From the NCBI RefSeq assembly GCF_030269685.1, contig NZ_BSTT01000002.1:620001-684000 (forward strand): a DNA stretch of 64,000 nt, written 5' to 3'. Position 1 is the first letter of the stretch. The number at the start of each line of letters is the position of its first letter. Origin of the DNA: Actinomycetospora sp. NBRC 106378. GTDB lineage: Bacteria; Actinomycetota; Actinomycetes; Mycobacteriales; Pseudonocardiaceae. Positions 35,546 through 43,542 of this stretch are shown one piece after another. The position numbers were made by a program, and so were the translations under genes. The notes below the pieces were generated by a model that was not told where the DNA came from, searched no databases, and saw nothing but the letters and a program-made list of their open reading frames with translations.

Positions 35546-36973
35546 ATGACGAGCGCCCGTCCGAAGATCGACTTCGACGCCAAGATCCCGAACAACGTCG
35601 ACCTCGCCGGCGACCGCAAGCTCCAGCGGGCCCTCGAGCGCTGGCAGCCGAACTTCCTCGACTGGTGGGGCGACATGGGCCCCGCCGTCGACACCAAGGA
35701 CGTCTACCTGCGCACCGCGGTCGACGTCGGCCGGGACGGCTGGGCGCATTTCGACCACGTCCCCATGAACGAGTACCGCTGGGGCGTCTTCCTCTCCGAG
35801 CACGACCCCGACCGCACGATCGCCTTCGGCGAGCACAAGGGCGAGCCGGTCTGGCAGGAGGTCCCCGGCGAGTACCGCGCCGACCTGCAGCGCCTCATCG
35901 TCATCCAGGGCGACACCGAGCCCGCGTCCGTCGAGCAGCAGCGCTTCCTCGGCGCCACCGCGCCGTCGCTCTACGACATGCGCAACCTGTTCCAGGTCAA
36001 CGTCGAGGAGGGCCGTCACCTCTGGGCGATGGTCTACCTGCTGCACGCCTACTTCGGCCGGGCCGGGCGCGAGGAGGCCGACCAGCTGCTGGCCCGCAAC
36101 TCCGGCTCGGACGACTCGCCGCGCATCCTCGGGGCCTTCAACGAGGAGACCCCGGACTGGCTGTCGTTCTACATGTTCACCTACTTCACCGACCGGGACG
36201 GCAAGTACCAGCTCGGCACGCTGAAGGAGTCGGGCTTCGACCCGCTGAGCCGGACCTGCGAGTTCATGCTCAAGGAGGAGGCCCACCACATGTTCGTGGG
36301 CACCACCGGCATCGACCGCGTGGTCCGGCGCACCGCTGAGCTCATGCAGACCCACGACACCGAGGAGGTCGCCGGCGCCGGCGGCATCCCGCTGACGATG
36401 ATCCAGAAGTACATCAACTTCCACTACACCGTGTCGCTGGACCTGTTCGGCAACGAGTCCTCGACCAACGCCGCGAACTACTTCACCGCCGGCATCAAGG
36501 GCCGCTGGCAGGAGGAGCGCCGCGCCGACGACCACCTGCTCGCCGACGACGCCGGCCACGTCGACGCCTTCCGCGACGGGCAGATCACCCGCAACGAGGT
36601 CCCGGCGCTGCTCGCGCTGAACCAGGACCTGCGCCACGAGTACATCAACGACTGCAAGACGGGCCTCAAGCGCTGGAACCGCATCCTGGCGAAGGCCGGG
36701 ATCGACGCCGAGCTGTACCTGCCCCACGTCGGGTTCAACCGGCAGGTCGGCGCCTTCGCGGGCGCCCACATCACCCCGGACGGCAAGGTCGTCTCCGAGT
36801 CCGACTGGAACGCCCGCAAGGACGCGTGGCTGCCCACCGAGCTCGACAAGACCCACGTCCGCAGCCTCATGCACCCGGTCCTCGAGCCCGGGAAGATCGC
36901 GAGCTGGATCGCCCCGCCGTCGACGGGGATCAACGACAAGCCCGTCGACTTCGAGTACGTGCACTTCCACTAG
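35546..36973 (+). CDS. boxB: Benzoyl-CoA 2,3-epoxidase oxygenase subunit
   Basis: 475 aa, normal BoxB length. It is a class I diiron oxygenase; ligand helices are visible as NVEEGRHLWAMVYLLHAYF (E-x-x-H) and CEFMLKEEAHHMFVGTTG (E-x-x-H). The opening residues IDFDAKIPNNVDLAGDRKLQRALE and the C-terminal VGFNRQVGAFAGAH are BoxB-like. It epoxidises the ring of benzoyl-CoA with O2. The reductase BoxA that supplies electrons is not in the window. ATG at 35546 overlaps the upstream stop region (TGAGATG), so translation is probably coupled. Confidence 0.94.
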   Translation: MTSARPKIDFDAKIPNNVDLAGDRKLQRALERWQPNFLDWWGDMGPAVDTKDVYLRTAVDVGRDGWAHFDHVPMNEYRWGVFLSEHDPDRTIAFGEHKGEPVWQEVPGEYRADLQRLIVIQGDTEPASVEQQRFLGATAPSLYDMRNLFQVNVEEGRHLWAMVYLLHAYFGRAGREEADQLLARNSGSDDSPRILGAFNEETPDWLSFYMFTYFTDRDGKYQLGTLKESGFDPLSRTCEFMLKEEAHHMFVGTTGIDRVVRRTAELMQTHDTEEVAGAGGIPLTMIQKYINFHYTVSLDLFGNESSTNAANYFTAGIKGRWQEERRADDHLLADDAGHVDAFRDGQITRNEVPALLALNQDLRHEYINDCKTGLKRWNRILAKAGIDAELYLPHVGFNRQVGAFAGAHITPDGKVVSESDWNARKDAWLPTELDKTHVRSLMHPVLEPGKIASWIAPPSTGINDKPVDFEYVHFH

Positions 36974-36999
36974 TCGGCCACGGAGCAAGGGCGGTTGTC

Positions 37000-38631
37000 G
37001 TGCTGTCCCACCACCAGCAGTTCAACGCGTCGCACTACCTGCTCGACCGGCACCTTCCTGATAGGGGGTCCAGGGTCGCCGTCCGGGCCCTGACGCCCGG
37101 GGGCGTGCGGGAGCTGACGTACGCCGAGGTCGCGGCCGAGGTGCGCACGGTCGCGGCCGGCCTGCGCGGACTCGGCGTGCGACCCGAGCAGCGGGTGGTG
37201 ATGTGCTGCTCGGACGGCGTCGAGCTGTTCACGGCGATCCTCGCGGCGATGCGGATCGGGGCGGTCGCCGTCCCGGTGTCGACGATGCTGCGCGGGCCCG
37301 AGCTCGCGAAGCTCGTCATCGACTCGCGCGCCGCCGTGCTGATCTGCTCGCCGGAGTTCGGGTCGGTCACGCGGGAGGCGACCCGCCTCGCCGTCGAGAA
37401 CGGGGCGCACGACCTGACCGACGTCGTCGTCACGCCGGCGGGGGTCCCGGTCGACGACGACGCGCCGATGGACGGCTATCCCGTCCGCACCCGCGACTGG
37501 ACCGACCTCGCGGCGACCGGCTTCGGGTTCGACGACGGGCTCTACGCCACGTGGGACGAGTCGCCGGCGCTGTGGCTCTACACCTCGGGGACGACGGGCA
37601 CGCCGAAGGCCGCGATGCACCGGCACGCCGACCTCCGCACGGTCTGCGAGACCTACGCCGCGCAGGTGCTGCGCATCCGGCCCGACGACGTGTGCTTCTC
37701 GGTGCCGAAACTGTTCTTCGCCTACGGCATCGGGAACTCGATGTTCTTCCCGATGTCGGTGGGGGCCTCGGCGGTGCTCTCGCCGGGCCGCCCGTCCCCG
37801 GCGGCGATCGCGTCGGTACTCACCGAGCACCCGGTGACCCTGTTCTTCGGCAGCCCGTCGGTGTACGGGCCGCTGCTCGCCTCCGACCTGCCCGACTCCG
37901 TGTTCGCCCGCGTCCGGCAGGGCGTCAGCGCGGGGGAGGCCCTGCCCCCGCGCATGGTGCTGGGGATGCGGGACCGCTTCGGGGTCGAGGTGCTCGACGG
38001 GATCGGGTCCACCGAGGCGCTGCACATCTACCTCTCCAACCGCCCCGGCGAGGTCGCGCCGGGCACGTCCGGCGTGCCGGTGCCCGGCTACGAGGTGGAG
38101 ATCCGCGACGACGACGGCACCGTGGTCGCAGACGGCGAGAAGGGCACGCTCTACCTGCGGGCCGACTCGCTGTGCACCGGCTACTGGTGCCGCACCGACG
38201 TCAACCGCCGCGTGTTCGAGGGCGAGTGGATGCGGACGGGCGACACCTACGTCCGCAACCCCGACGGCACCTACCAGTGCCTGGGGCGGACCGACGACGT
38301 CCTCAAGGTCGGCGGGATCTGGGTGACGCCGATGGAGGTGGAGGAGCGTCTGGTGCTCCACCCGTCGGTCGCCGAGGTGGTCGTCGTGGGCGTTCCCGAC
38401 GACGACGGCCTGGACCGGACCGTCGCCTGCGTGGTCCCGGCGGAGGGCGCGGTCCTCGACGCCGAGGCCCTCATCGCGTGGTGCCGGGAGGGCCTGGCGT
38501 CGTTCAAGAAGCCCCGCCACGTCCTGGAGATCGACGCCGTGCCCCGCACCGCGACCGGCAAGGTGCAGCGCTTCCTGGTGCGCGAGCTCGCGGCGGCGCG
38601 GCTGTCGGAGGTCGTCGGCGCGCGGGGGTGA
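37000..38631 (+). CDS. Benzoate-CoA ligase
   Basis: 543 aa adenylate-forming enzyme. FNASHYLLDRHLPDRGSRVAVR at the start is typical of benzoate-CoA ligases. P-loop YTSGTTGTPKAAMHRHADL, then GIGSTEALHIYLSNRPGEVAPGTSG (aryl-acid pocket region), LGRTDDVLKVGGIWVTPMEVE and PRTATGKVQRF. It activates benzoate to benzoyl-CoA, the substrate of BoxB. GTG at 37000 is chosen as the first start after the boxB stop; AAGGGCGG lies upstream. Context and motif together make benzoate the likely substrate. Confidence 0.92.
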   Translation: MLSHHQQFNASHYLLDRHLPDRGSRVAVRALTPGGVRELTYAEVAAEVRTVAAGLRGLGVRPEQRVVMCCSDGVELFTAILAAMRIGAVAVPVSTMLRGPELAKLVIDSRAAVLICSPEFGSVTREATRLAVENGAHDLTDVVVTPAGVPVDDDAPMDGYPVRTRDWTDLAATGFGFDDGLYATWDESPALWLYTSGTTGTPKAAMHRHADLRTVCETYAAQVLRIRPDDVCFSVPKLFFAYGIGNSMFFPMSVGASAVLSPGRPSPAAIASVLTEHPVTLFFGSPSVYGPLLASDLPDSVFARVRQGVSAGEALPPRMVLGMRDRFGVEVLDGIGSTEALHIYLSNRPGEVAPGTSGVPVPGYEVEIRDDDGTVVADGEKGTLYLRADSLCTGYWCRTDVNRRVFEGEWMRTGDTYVRNPDGTYQCLGRTDDVLKVGGIWVTPMEVEERLVLHPSVAEVVVVGVPDDDGLDRTVACVVPAEGAVLDAEALIAWCREGLASFKKPRHVLEIDAVPRTATGKVQRFLVRELAAARLSEVVGARG

Positions 38632-38650
38632 GCCGGTCGCGTCGCGGGGG

Positions 38651-38839
38651 TCAGGCGGCCGGCCACCAGAAGGCGCACGCCAGATCGAGGTCGACGAGGT
38701 CCGGGTGGCGCCACAGCACGGCCTCGTCGCGGTCGAGGCGCCGTGGCGCAGCGGGATCGGTCGGGCAGTCCGCGCGGTGCGGGACGGGCGAGAGCCGTCC
38801 GGGACGGGCGGCGGAGCAGAACGAGCAGGTGCCGAACAT
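38651..38839 (-). CDS. Small cysteine-containing protein (CxxC)
   Basis: 62 aa. ATG at 38839 has GGAGGTGGCCG upstream, an excellent ribosome-binding site. The start MFGTCSFCSAARPGRLSP holds a CxxC pair, with further Cys at residues 29 and 55; the C-terminus ends CAFWWPAA. It could bind a metal or form disulfides. It resembles no family I recognise. It is convergent with the ligase gene and divergent from the flavoprotein gene at 39053; the 213-bp spacer upstream shows no other gene. Confidence 0.5.
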   Translation of the reverse strand: MFGTCSFCSAARPGRLSPVPHRADCPTDPAAPRRLDRDEAVLWRHPDLVDLDLACAFWWPAA

Positions 38840-39052
38840 CGGCCACCTCCGGCAATCGGGCCGTCGGTGGTGGACGACGACTGCAGGGGCTCCGGGCACC
38901 TCGTCGAACCCGGCTGACCTCGGAGGTTGCCCGACCGGGGGCCCGTGGTGACCGGGACGTGACCGTGCGCACGCGGTGAGCTGCATCGCCGCGGGCCCGG
39001 CCCACCGGGACGAGGGCGCACCGTTTTCCGTCGACGGCCGGTTAGGACCGGT

Positions 39053-40282
39053 GTGAGCCTCTCCGAGCCCCTCGCGCTGCCGTGCGGCGCGGTGCTGCCG
39101 AACCGCCTGGTGCGCGCGGCGATGACCGAGAGCATCGCCGACCGGCACGGCGACCCGTCGCCGCGCCACGACCGGCTCTACCGCGACGCCGCGGCCGGCG
39201 GGCCGGGTCTGGTGATCACGGGCAACGTCATGGTGGACCGCGCGCACCTGGAGCGGGCGCGCAACGTCGTCGTCGACTCCTGGACCGACGACGCCGCGCT
39301 GCGCCGGTGGGCGGACGCCGCGAGCGCGGTGCCGACGATCGTGCAGCTCTCGCACCCGGGGCGCCAGACCACCCGCTACGTCAACCCGCATCCCGTGGGG
39401 CCGTCGTCGGGACCGGCGGTGGCGCTCGGCGGCGCCTACGCGCGGCCGCGGGCGCTCTCGGTCGTGGAGATCGCCGACCTGCAGGAGCGGTTCGTCGAGG
39501 TCGCCCGCCGGGTGGTCGACGCCGGGTTCGCGGGTGTCGAGGTGCACGCCGCGCACGGCTACCTGCTCTCGAGCTTCCTCGACCCGGAGACCAACCGGCG
39601 CACCGATCCCTACGGCGGCTCGCTGACCGGCCGGGCCCGGTTCCTGCTCGGGATCGTCGCGGGCGTGCGCCGGGCGCTGCCGGAGTCGGCGATCGTCGCG
39701 GTCAAGCTCGACGCCCGCGACGACGACGAGCTCGTGACGCTCGGCGGGTGGCTCGACGACGAGGGCGTGGACCTGCTGGAGGTCTCCGGCGGCAACTACG
39801 AGAAGCCCGCGATGGTGGGCCTGGACGCATCCGGGGGTGACCTGGCGGGGGAGCACGAGTCGCCGTTCTGGAACTCCGCGGCGGCCCTGTCGAAGGAGGT
39901 CGACGTCCCGGTGGTGCTCACCGGGGGGTTCCGGTCGCGGCGGGAGGTGGACGAGGCGATCGGGTCGGGCGTGTGCGACGCCGTCGGCGTCGGGCGGCCG
40001 CTCGCCGTGCGACCCGACCTGGCCGGCCGCTTCGTCCGCGGGGAGGTCGACACCCTCGACCGACCGGCTCCGCGCCTGGGCGGCCCGGTCCCGGTGCGGG
40101 CGCTGCTCGGTGCGGCGGTCGGCGCGGGGTGGCACCGCATCCAGCTGGCGCGCGCCAGCCGGGGTCGGGGTCCGGCACTGCGGCTGCCCGCCCTGCTCGC
40201 CGGCATCGACTACAGCGTGGGCGACTGGGTGCGGAGCCTCGTCGAGCGGCCCGCCCGGATGCGGCGGGCGCGGCGGTTCTGA
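39053..40282 (+). CDS. Old yellow enzyme family NADH:flavin oxidoreductase
   Basis: 409 aa FMN-binding TIM barrel. VQLSHPGRQTTRYVNP, GVEVHAAHGYLLSSFLDPETNRRTDPYGGSL (substrate His and FMN loop) and DAVGVGRPLAVRPDLAGRFV (phosphate site) are typical of the 2,4-dienoyl-CoA reductase/OYE family, single-domain form without the C-terminal FeS/FAD parts. It reduces activated C=C bonds. GTG at 39053. Its place beside the box operon may indicate a role in aromatic or enoate metabolism, but a separate strand and promoter make that weak. Confidence 0.9.
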   Translation: MSLSEPLALPCGAVLPNRLVRAAMTESIADRHGDPSPRHDRLYRDAAAGGPGLVITGNVMVDRAHLERARNVVVDSWTDDAALRRWADAASAVPTIVQLSHPGRQTTRYVNPHPVGPSSGPAVALGGAYARPRALSVVEIADLQERFVEVARRVVDAGFAGVEVHAAHGYLLSSFLDPETNRRTDPYGGSLTGRARFLLGIVAGVRRALPESAIVAVKLDARDDDELVTLGGWLDDEGVDLLEVSGGNYEKPAMVGLDASGGDLAGEHESPFWNSAAALSKEVDVPVVLTGGFRSRREVDEAIGSGVCDAVGVGRPLAVRPDLAGRFVRGEVDTLDRPAPRLGGPVPVRALLGAAVGAGWHRIQLARASRGRGPALRLPALLAGIDYSVGDWVRSLVERPARMRRARRF

Positions 40283-40342
40283 CCGGGCGGTGGTTCTGAC
40301 CGGGCGCGGCGGTTCTGACCGGGCGGTGGTTCTGACCGGGCG
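40275..40342 (+). repeat. Four copies of a 15-bp unit at the gene end
   Basis: GGTTCTGACCGGGCG occurs at 40275-40289, 40292-40306, 40311-40325 and 40328-40342, separated by 2, 4 and 2 bases. The first copy contains the stop codon of the flavoprotein gene. It marks the left edge of the biosynthetic cluster. Confidence 0.9.
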
Positions 40343-40354
40343 CCGTGTCGGAGG

Positions 40355-41605
40355 TCAGGCGCCCCAGCGGCAGCGCACGGCCGCCAGCCCTCCGTCGACG
40401 GCGTCGAGGCAGGCCGTCCGGGAGTCGGCGACCCCGATCGCCAGAGCGACCCGCCCGTCCATCACGGCCCCGGACGGCGGCGACATCCGGACCCCGGCCG
40501 GGACGAGGGGCATGACCAGGTCGACGCCGGCCGGGACGGCGCCCTCGTCGACCTCGACCGACTCCAGCAACGCGTCGGACCCCGGCGGGTAGGCGAAGCG
40601 GACGGCCGCCCACCGGTCGGTGGCCCCGCCGGGCACGACGGGGAGCTCGAGGTCCTCGCCGCAGGCGGCGGCCGCCGCGAGCGGACCGGCCGCGATGCCC
40701 GACGCGCGCTCCCCGAGGTGGGGGATGAGGTCACCGCCGAGACGGGCGTTGACCTCGATGACCCGCGGGCCGGTGTCGGAGAGCCGCAGCTCGGTGTGGG
40801 TCCAGCCGTCGCGGAAGCCCAGCGCGGCGTGCGCCTCGTCGAGGACCGAGCGCAGCACCGGGTCGGACAGGAGCGGGTCCCGACCCTGCACGACGTGGCC
40901 CGTCTCCTCGAAGTGCGGCGCGTACCCGATCTCCTTGTGCGCCAGGTACACGGGGTGGACCCGCCCGGAGCGGACGACGGCGTCCACGCTGATCTCCGGC
41001 CCGCGCACGAACTCCTCCACCAGCACCGTGGCGTCGGTGGCCGGCAGGTCCGGCGCGGTCACGCCGTCGCTCGCCGGGAGGTGCACCTCCAGCTCGTCGG
41101 CGTCGCGGACGACGGCGACCCCGTCGCTGGCGGCGCCTCCCCGCGGCTTGACCACGACCGGATACCCGAGGCGCTGCGCGGCCGCGCGCGCCTGGGCCGG
41201 TCCGGTGACCGGGACGGACGCGGGCTGAGGAACCCCCCGCGCCGCGAGGGCGGCGCGCGTCCGGGCCTTGTCCCGGCAGTTCACGGCGGCCCGGAGACCC
41301 GGTCCGGGCAGCTGCAGGGCGTCCGCCGCGGCGGCGGTCGCGACGACCCGGGCCTCGGACCAGGTCAGCACCCCGCGCACGACGTGCCGGGCGACGAGGC
41401 CGCGCAGGGCGGTGGTCACGGCGTCCGGACCGTCGAGCGGGAGCACCGTGGCGTCGTCCACGTACCGGCACTCCCAGTCCGGCGCGCGGTCGGTCACGAG
41501 GTGCACGCGGCGGTGCTCGGACAGCGACCGCAACAGGTACTCGCGGTAGAGCCGGGGTCCGGTGGCGACCACCACCAGCAGACCGTCATCCCGCACGCGT
41601 CGCAC
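40355..41605 (-). CDS. ATP-grasp ligase 1
   Basis: 416 aa carboxylate-amine ligase. The ATP-grasp fold shows GYPVVVKPRGGAASDGVAVVRD (adenine/phosphate loop), VLVEEFVRGPEISVDAVV and HTELRLSDTGPRVIEVNARLGGDLIPHL, the metal-binding Glu/Asn end. It resembles BtrJ/L-amino-acid ligase-like enzymes that join an acid and an amine through an acyl phosphate. GTG at 41605 overlaps the cupin stop by 20 bp. It is the last gene of the halogenase operon, so it may couple an amino acid to a carrier-derived or free acid. Substrates unknown. Confidence 0.88.
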   Translation of the reverse strand: MRRVRDDGLLVVVATGPRLYREYLLRSLSEHRRVHLVTDRAPDWECRYVDDATVLPLDGPDAVTTALRGLVARHVVRGVLTWSEARVVATAAAADALQLPGPGLRAAVNCRDKARTRAALAARGVPQPASVPVTGPAQARAAAQRLGYPVVVKPRGGAASDGVAVVRDADELEVHLPASDGVTAPDLPATDATVLVEEFVRGPEISVDAVVRSGRVHPVYLAHKEIGYAPHFEETGHVVQGRDPLLSDPVLRSVLDEAHAALGFRDGWTHTELRLSDTGPRVIEVNARLGGDLIPHLGERASGIAAGPLAAAAACGEDLELPVVPGGATDRWAAVRFAYPPGSDALLESVEVDEGAVPAGVDLVMPLVPAGVRMSPPSGAVMDGRVALAIGVADSRTACLDAVDGGLAAVRCRWGA

Positions 41606-42128
41606 CGATCCCCACGAAGCACATGAGCGCGGGCCCCGGGCCGTCGTTGCGCCAGGCGTGCCGCGTGCCCTGCTGGACGACGCAGGTCCCCGGGTGCAGG
41701 TCGACCTCGCGCCCGTCGTCGAGGACCAGCGTCAGGGTGCCGGCGAGGCAGACGCCGTAGTCCAGGGTGTCCGTGGTGTGCATCCCCGTGGGGTCGTCGG
41801 GGTCGAACACCTCCGCGAGACCGGGCAGCCGCGCGGCGACCTCGGCGGCGCTCTCCGGGTCCGTCGGCGGCGTCGTGGTGGCGTCGGACGCCGGGAAGGT
41901 CACGAGCATGAGCCGCGACCCGCCGGTCCCGGCGAAGAACGGCAGCGTCGAGGGGCCGGGGGCGGCCGGCCCGACCACGGCGCCGCCGTCCCGGCTGCCC
42001 CACAGGAGCCGGAACTCCTGACCCGGGAAGGCGCGCACGGTGAGCGGTTCGGGGTGTTCGTCCCGCTCCACGGTGCTGTTCCCGGCCGCGTCGTGCCCGA
42101 CGACCACGAGGCGGGGGACGACGCTCAC
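41586..42128 (-). CDS. Cupin-domain protein
   Basis: 180 aa from a GTG overlapping the stop of 42125-43081. The cupin core reads TLDYGVCLAGTLTLVLDDGREVDLHPGTCVVQQGTRHAWRNDGPGPAL, with the first motif weakened (metal His largely missing) and His in the second. About 90 N-terminal residues precede the core (HDAAGNSTVERDEHPEPLTVRAFPGQEFRLLWG). Such proteins can be regulators, isomerases or oxygenases. Coupling to its neighbours places it in the pathway; its reaction is unknown. Confidence 0.75.
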   Translation of the reverse strand: MSVVPRLVVVGHDAAGNSTVERDEHPEPLTVRAFPGQEFRLLWGSRDGGAVVGPAAPGPSTLPFFAGTGGSRLMLVTFPASDATTTPPTDPESAAEVAARLPGLAEVFDPDDPTGMHTTDTLDYGVCLAGTLTLVLDDGREVDLHPGTCVVQQGTRHAWRNDGPGPALMCFVGIGATRAG

Positions 42129-43081
42129 GACGTGGCCCGGAGCGGCACGGCGGTCCGCAGGGTGGCGAGGAGCGCGTCCTCCGCGGCGCCCAGCTCCGCG
42201 CAACGGTCGCCGAGGCGCGCGACGTCGACGCGCCCGGTCGCCCGCCCGACCATGAGGTTGTTGCGGACGTCCCGGTAGCGGGCCACCAGATCGGCGACGG
42301 GCGCCCGGGCGGCCTCGTGCTCCGGGTGACGGTCCAGGTAGGTGCCCAGGCAGGTGCGCGAGCCCTCGAGCAGGGCGAAGGCGTCGTAGAGGAGGTCGTA
42401 CACGCGGGCGGGGGTCCGCCACGGATCGGTCGCGAGGTCGGCCACCTCGCGCAGCAGGCGCCGGCTGTCGGAGAAGCCGGCGAGGAGCTCGGCGAAGGCG
42501 ACGGCGCTGCCCCGGGCGGCGTCCGCCGCGTCGTAGGGGCCCGACCGGAACCAGCTGACGTGCCGCAGGCGCCCGTTGTCGTAGGCGTCCGCGACGATCT
42601 GCCCGGAGTACTCGTAGCGGCAGAGGACGCTGGCCCGGTTGTCGTCGAGCACCGACCACCGGTCGGCCGCGGCGTCGTGGTCGACGAGGGTGATCGTGTG
42701 GACGACGTGGTCGCGCCGGTACTCCGGGGTGTGGGGCAGGTAGAACACGTCGATGAAGGCGATGGCGTACCCGACGTCCCCGATCGCCGCGAGCACCGTC
42801 GGACGGGCCTCCCCGAACGTCTCGAAGGGCACGTACTCGCGCGTCACGCCGAGGCGCCCGAGGGCGTCCGGGTCGAGCAGGTCGTTCGGGAAGTCGTACT
42901 TCGGGACGCCTGCGCGGACCACGTGCTCGAGGACGGCGTCGGTGCTGATCAGGCACCGGTGGAACAGCTCCGGGAGGTCCGGCACCCGCTCGGCGAGCAT
43001 CACCGCGCCCTGCCGCTGGTAGCAGTTGAGGAACGAGCGGTCGTAGAGCGCCGCGTCGTAGGGGTAGACGTCGTCCGCCAC
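42125..43081 (-). CDS. BtrH-like papain-fold acyltransferase candidate
   Basis: 318 aa. The N-terminal part RSFLNCYQRQGAVMLAE (Cys20), HTITLVDHD (His128, Asp134) and SVLDDN (Asp146/Asp147) has the Cys-His-Asp order of BtrH-type and related DUF proteins. In butirosin biosynthesis BtrH moves an acyl group from a carrier protein to an amine. The C-terminal half is helical with no recognisable domain. GTG at 43081 follows the GNAT stop by five bases. Two carrier proteins in the same operon make acyl transfer from ACP plausible; the family assignment itself is tentative. Confidence 0.5.
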   Translation of the reverse strand: MADDVYPYDAALYDRSFLNCYQRQGAVMLAERVPDLPELFHRCLISTDAVLEHVVRAGVPKYDFPNDLLDPDALGRLGVTREYVPFETFGEARPTVLAAIGDVGYAIAFIDVFYLPHTPEYRRDHVVHTITLVDHDAAADRWSVLDDNRASVLCRYEYSGQIVADAYDNGRLRHVSWFRSGPYDAADAARGSAVAFAELLAGFSDSRRLLREVADLATDPWRTPARVYDLLYDAFALLEGSRTCLGTYLDRHPEHEAARAPVADLVARYRDVRNNLMVGRATGRVDVARLGDRCAELGAAEDALLATLRTAVPLRATS

Positions 43082-43086
43082 GACGA

Positions 43087-43542
43087 TCAGAGCGCCTTGG
43101 TCATGTAGGCGCTGTGCGGGTCGTGGTCGTAGTCGCCGAACGGACCGCACGGCTCGAAGCCGTACTTCGCGTACAGGGACCGAGGGGCGAGGAAGAAGTC
43201 GGTCGCGCCCGTCTCGAGACTGAGCCGGGACAGGCCCATGTTCTTCGCCTCGGCGAGGATGTGCTCGAGCACCAGGGCCCCGATGCCCGTGCGCCGCCGG
43301 TCGGGGTGGCTGCGCATCGACTTGATCTCGCCCTCGGTCCCGTCCAGGCGCTTGAGGGCGCCGCAGCCGATCACCTCGTCGCCGTCGAGCACCGTCCAGA
43401 AGGTCACCTCGGGTGCGCGCAACGCGTCGAGGTCGAGCGCGTAGACGCTGCCCTCGGGGGTGATCTCCCGCATGTGGTCCAGGTGGGCCTGCAGGAACCG
43501 GGCGATCTCCGGACCGCGGAGATCGTCGACGATGATCTTCAT
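43087..43542 (-). CDS. GNAT N-acetyltransferase, cluster-associated
   Basis: 151 aa. MRSHPDRRRTGIGALVLEHILAEAK is the acetyl-CoA motif, with MGLSRLSLETGATDFFLAPRSLYAKYGFEPCGPFGDY after it, typical of the YedL/ElaA-like GNATs. ATG at 43542 has GGAGGTACACC upstream and overlaps the KAS III-like stop as ATGA. It may acylate a pathway intermediate or provide self-resistance, as N-acetylation does for tabtoxinine-beta-lactam (analogy only). Confidence 0.88.
   Translation of the reverse strand: MKIIVDDLRGPEIARFLQAHLDHMREITPEGSVYALDLDALRAPEVTFWTVLDGDEVIGCGALKRLDGTEGEIKSMRSHPDRRRTGIGALVLEHILAEAKNMGLSRLSLETGATDFFLAPRSLYAKYGFEPCGPFGDYDHDPHSAYMTKAL

Noticed and set aside
36970-39135. 721-codon minus-strand open frame across the benzoate-CoA ligase
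   Set aside because: Overlaps a well-supported gene on the other strand and shows no domain; high GC leaves stop-free antisense frames.
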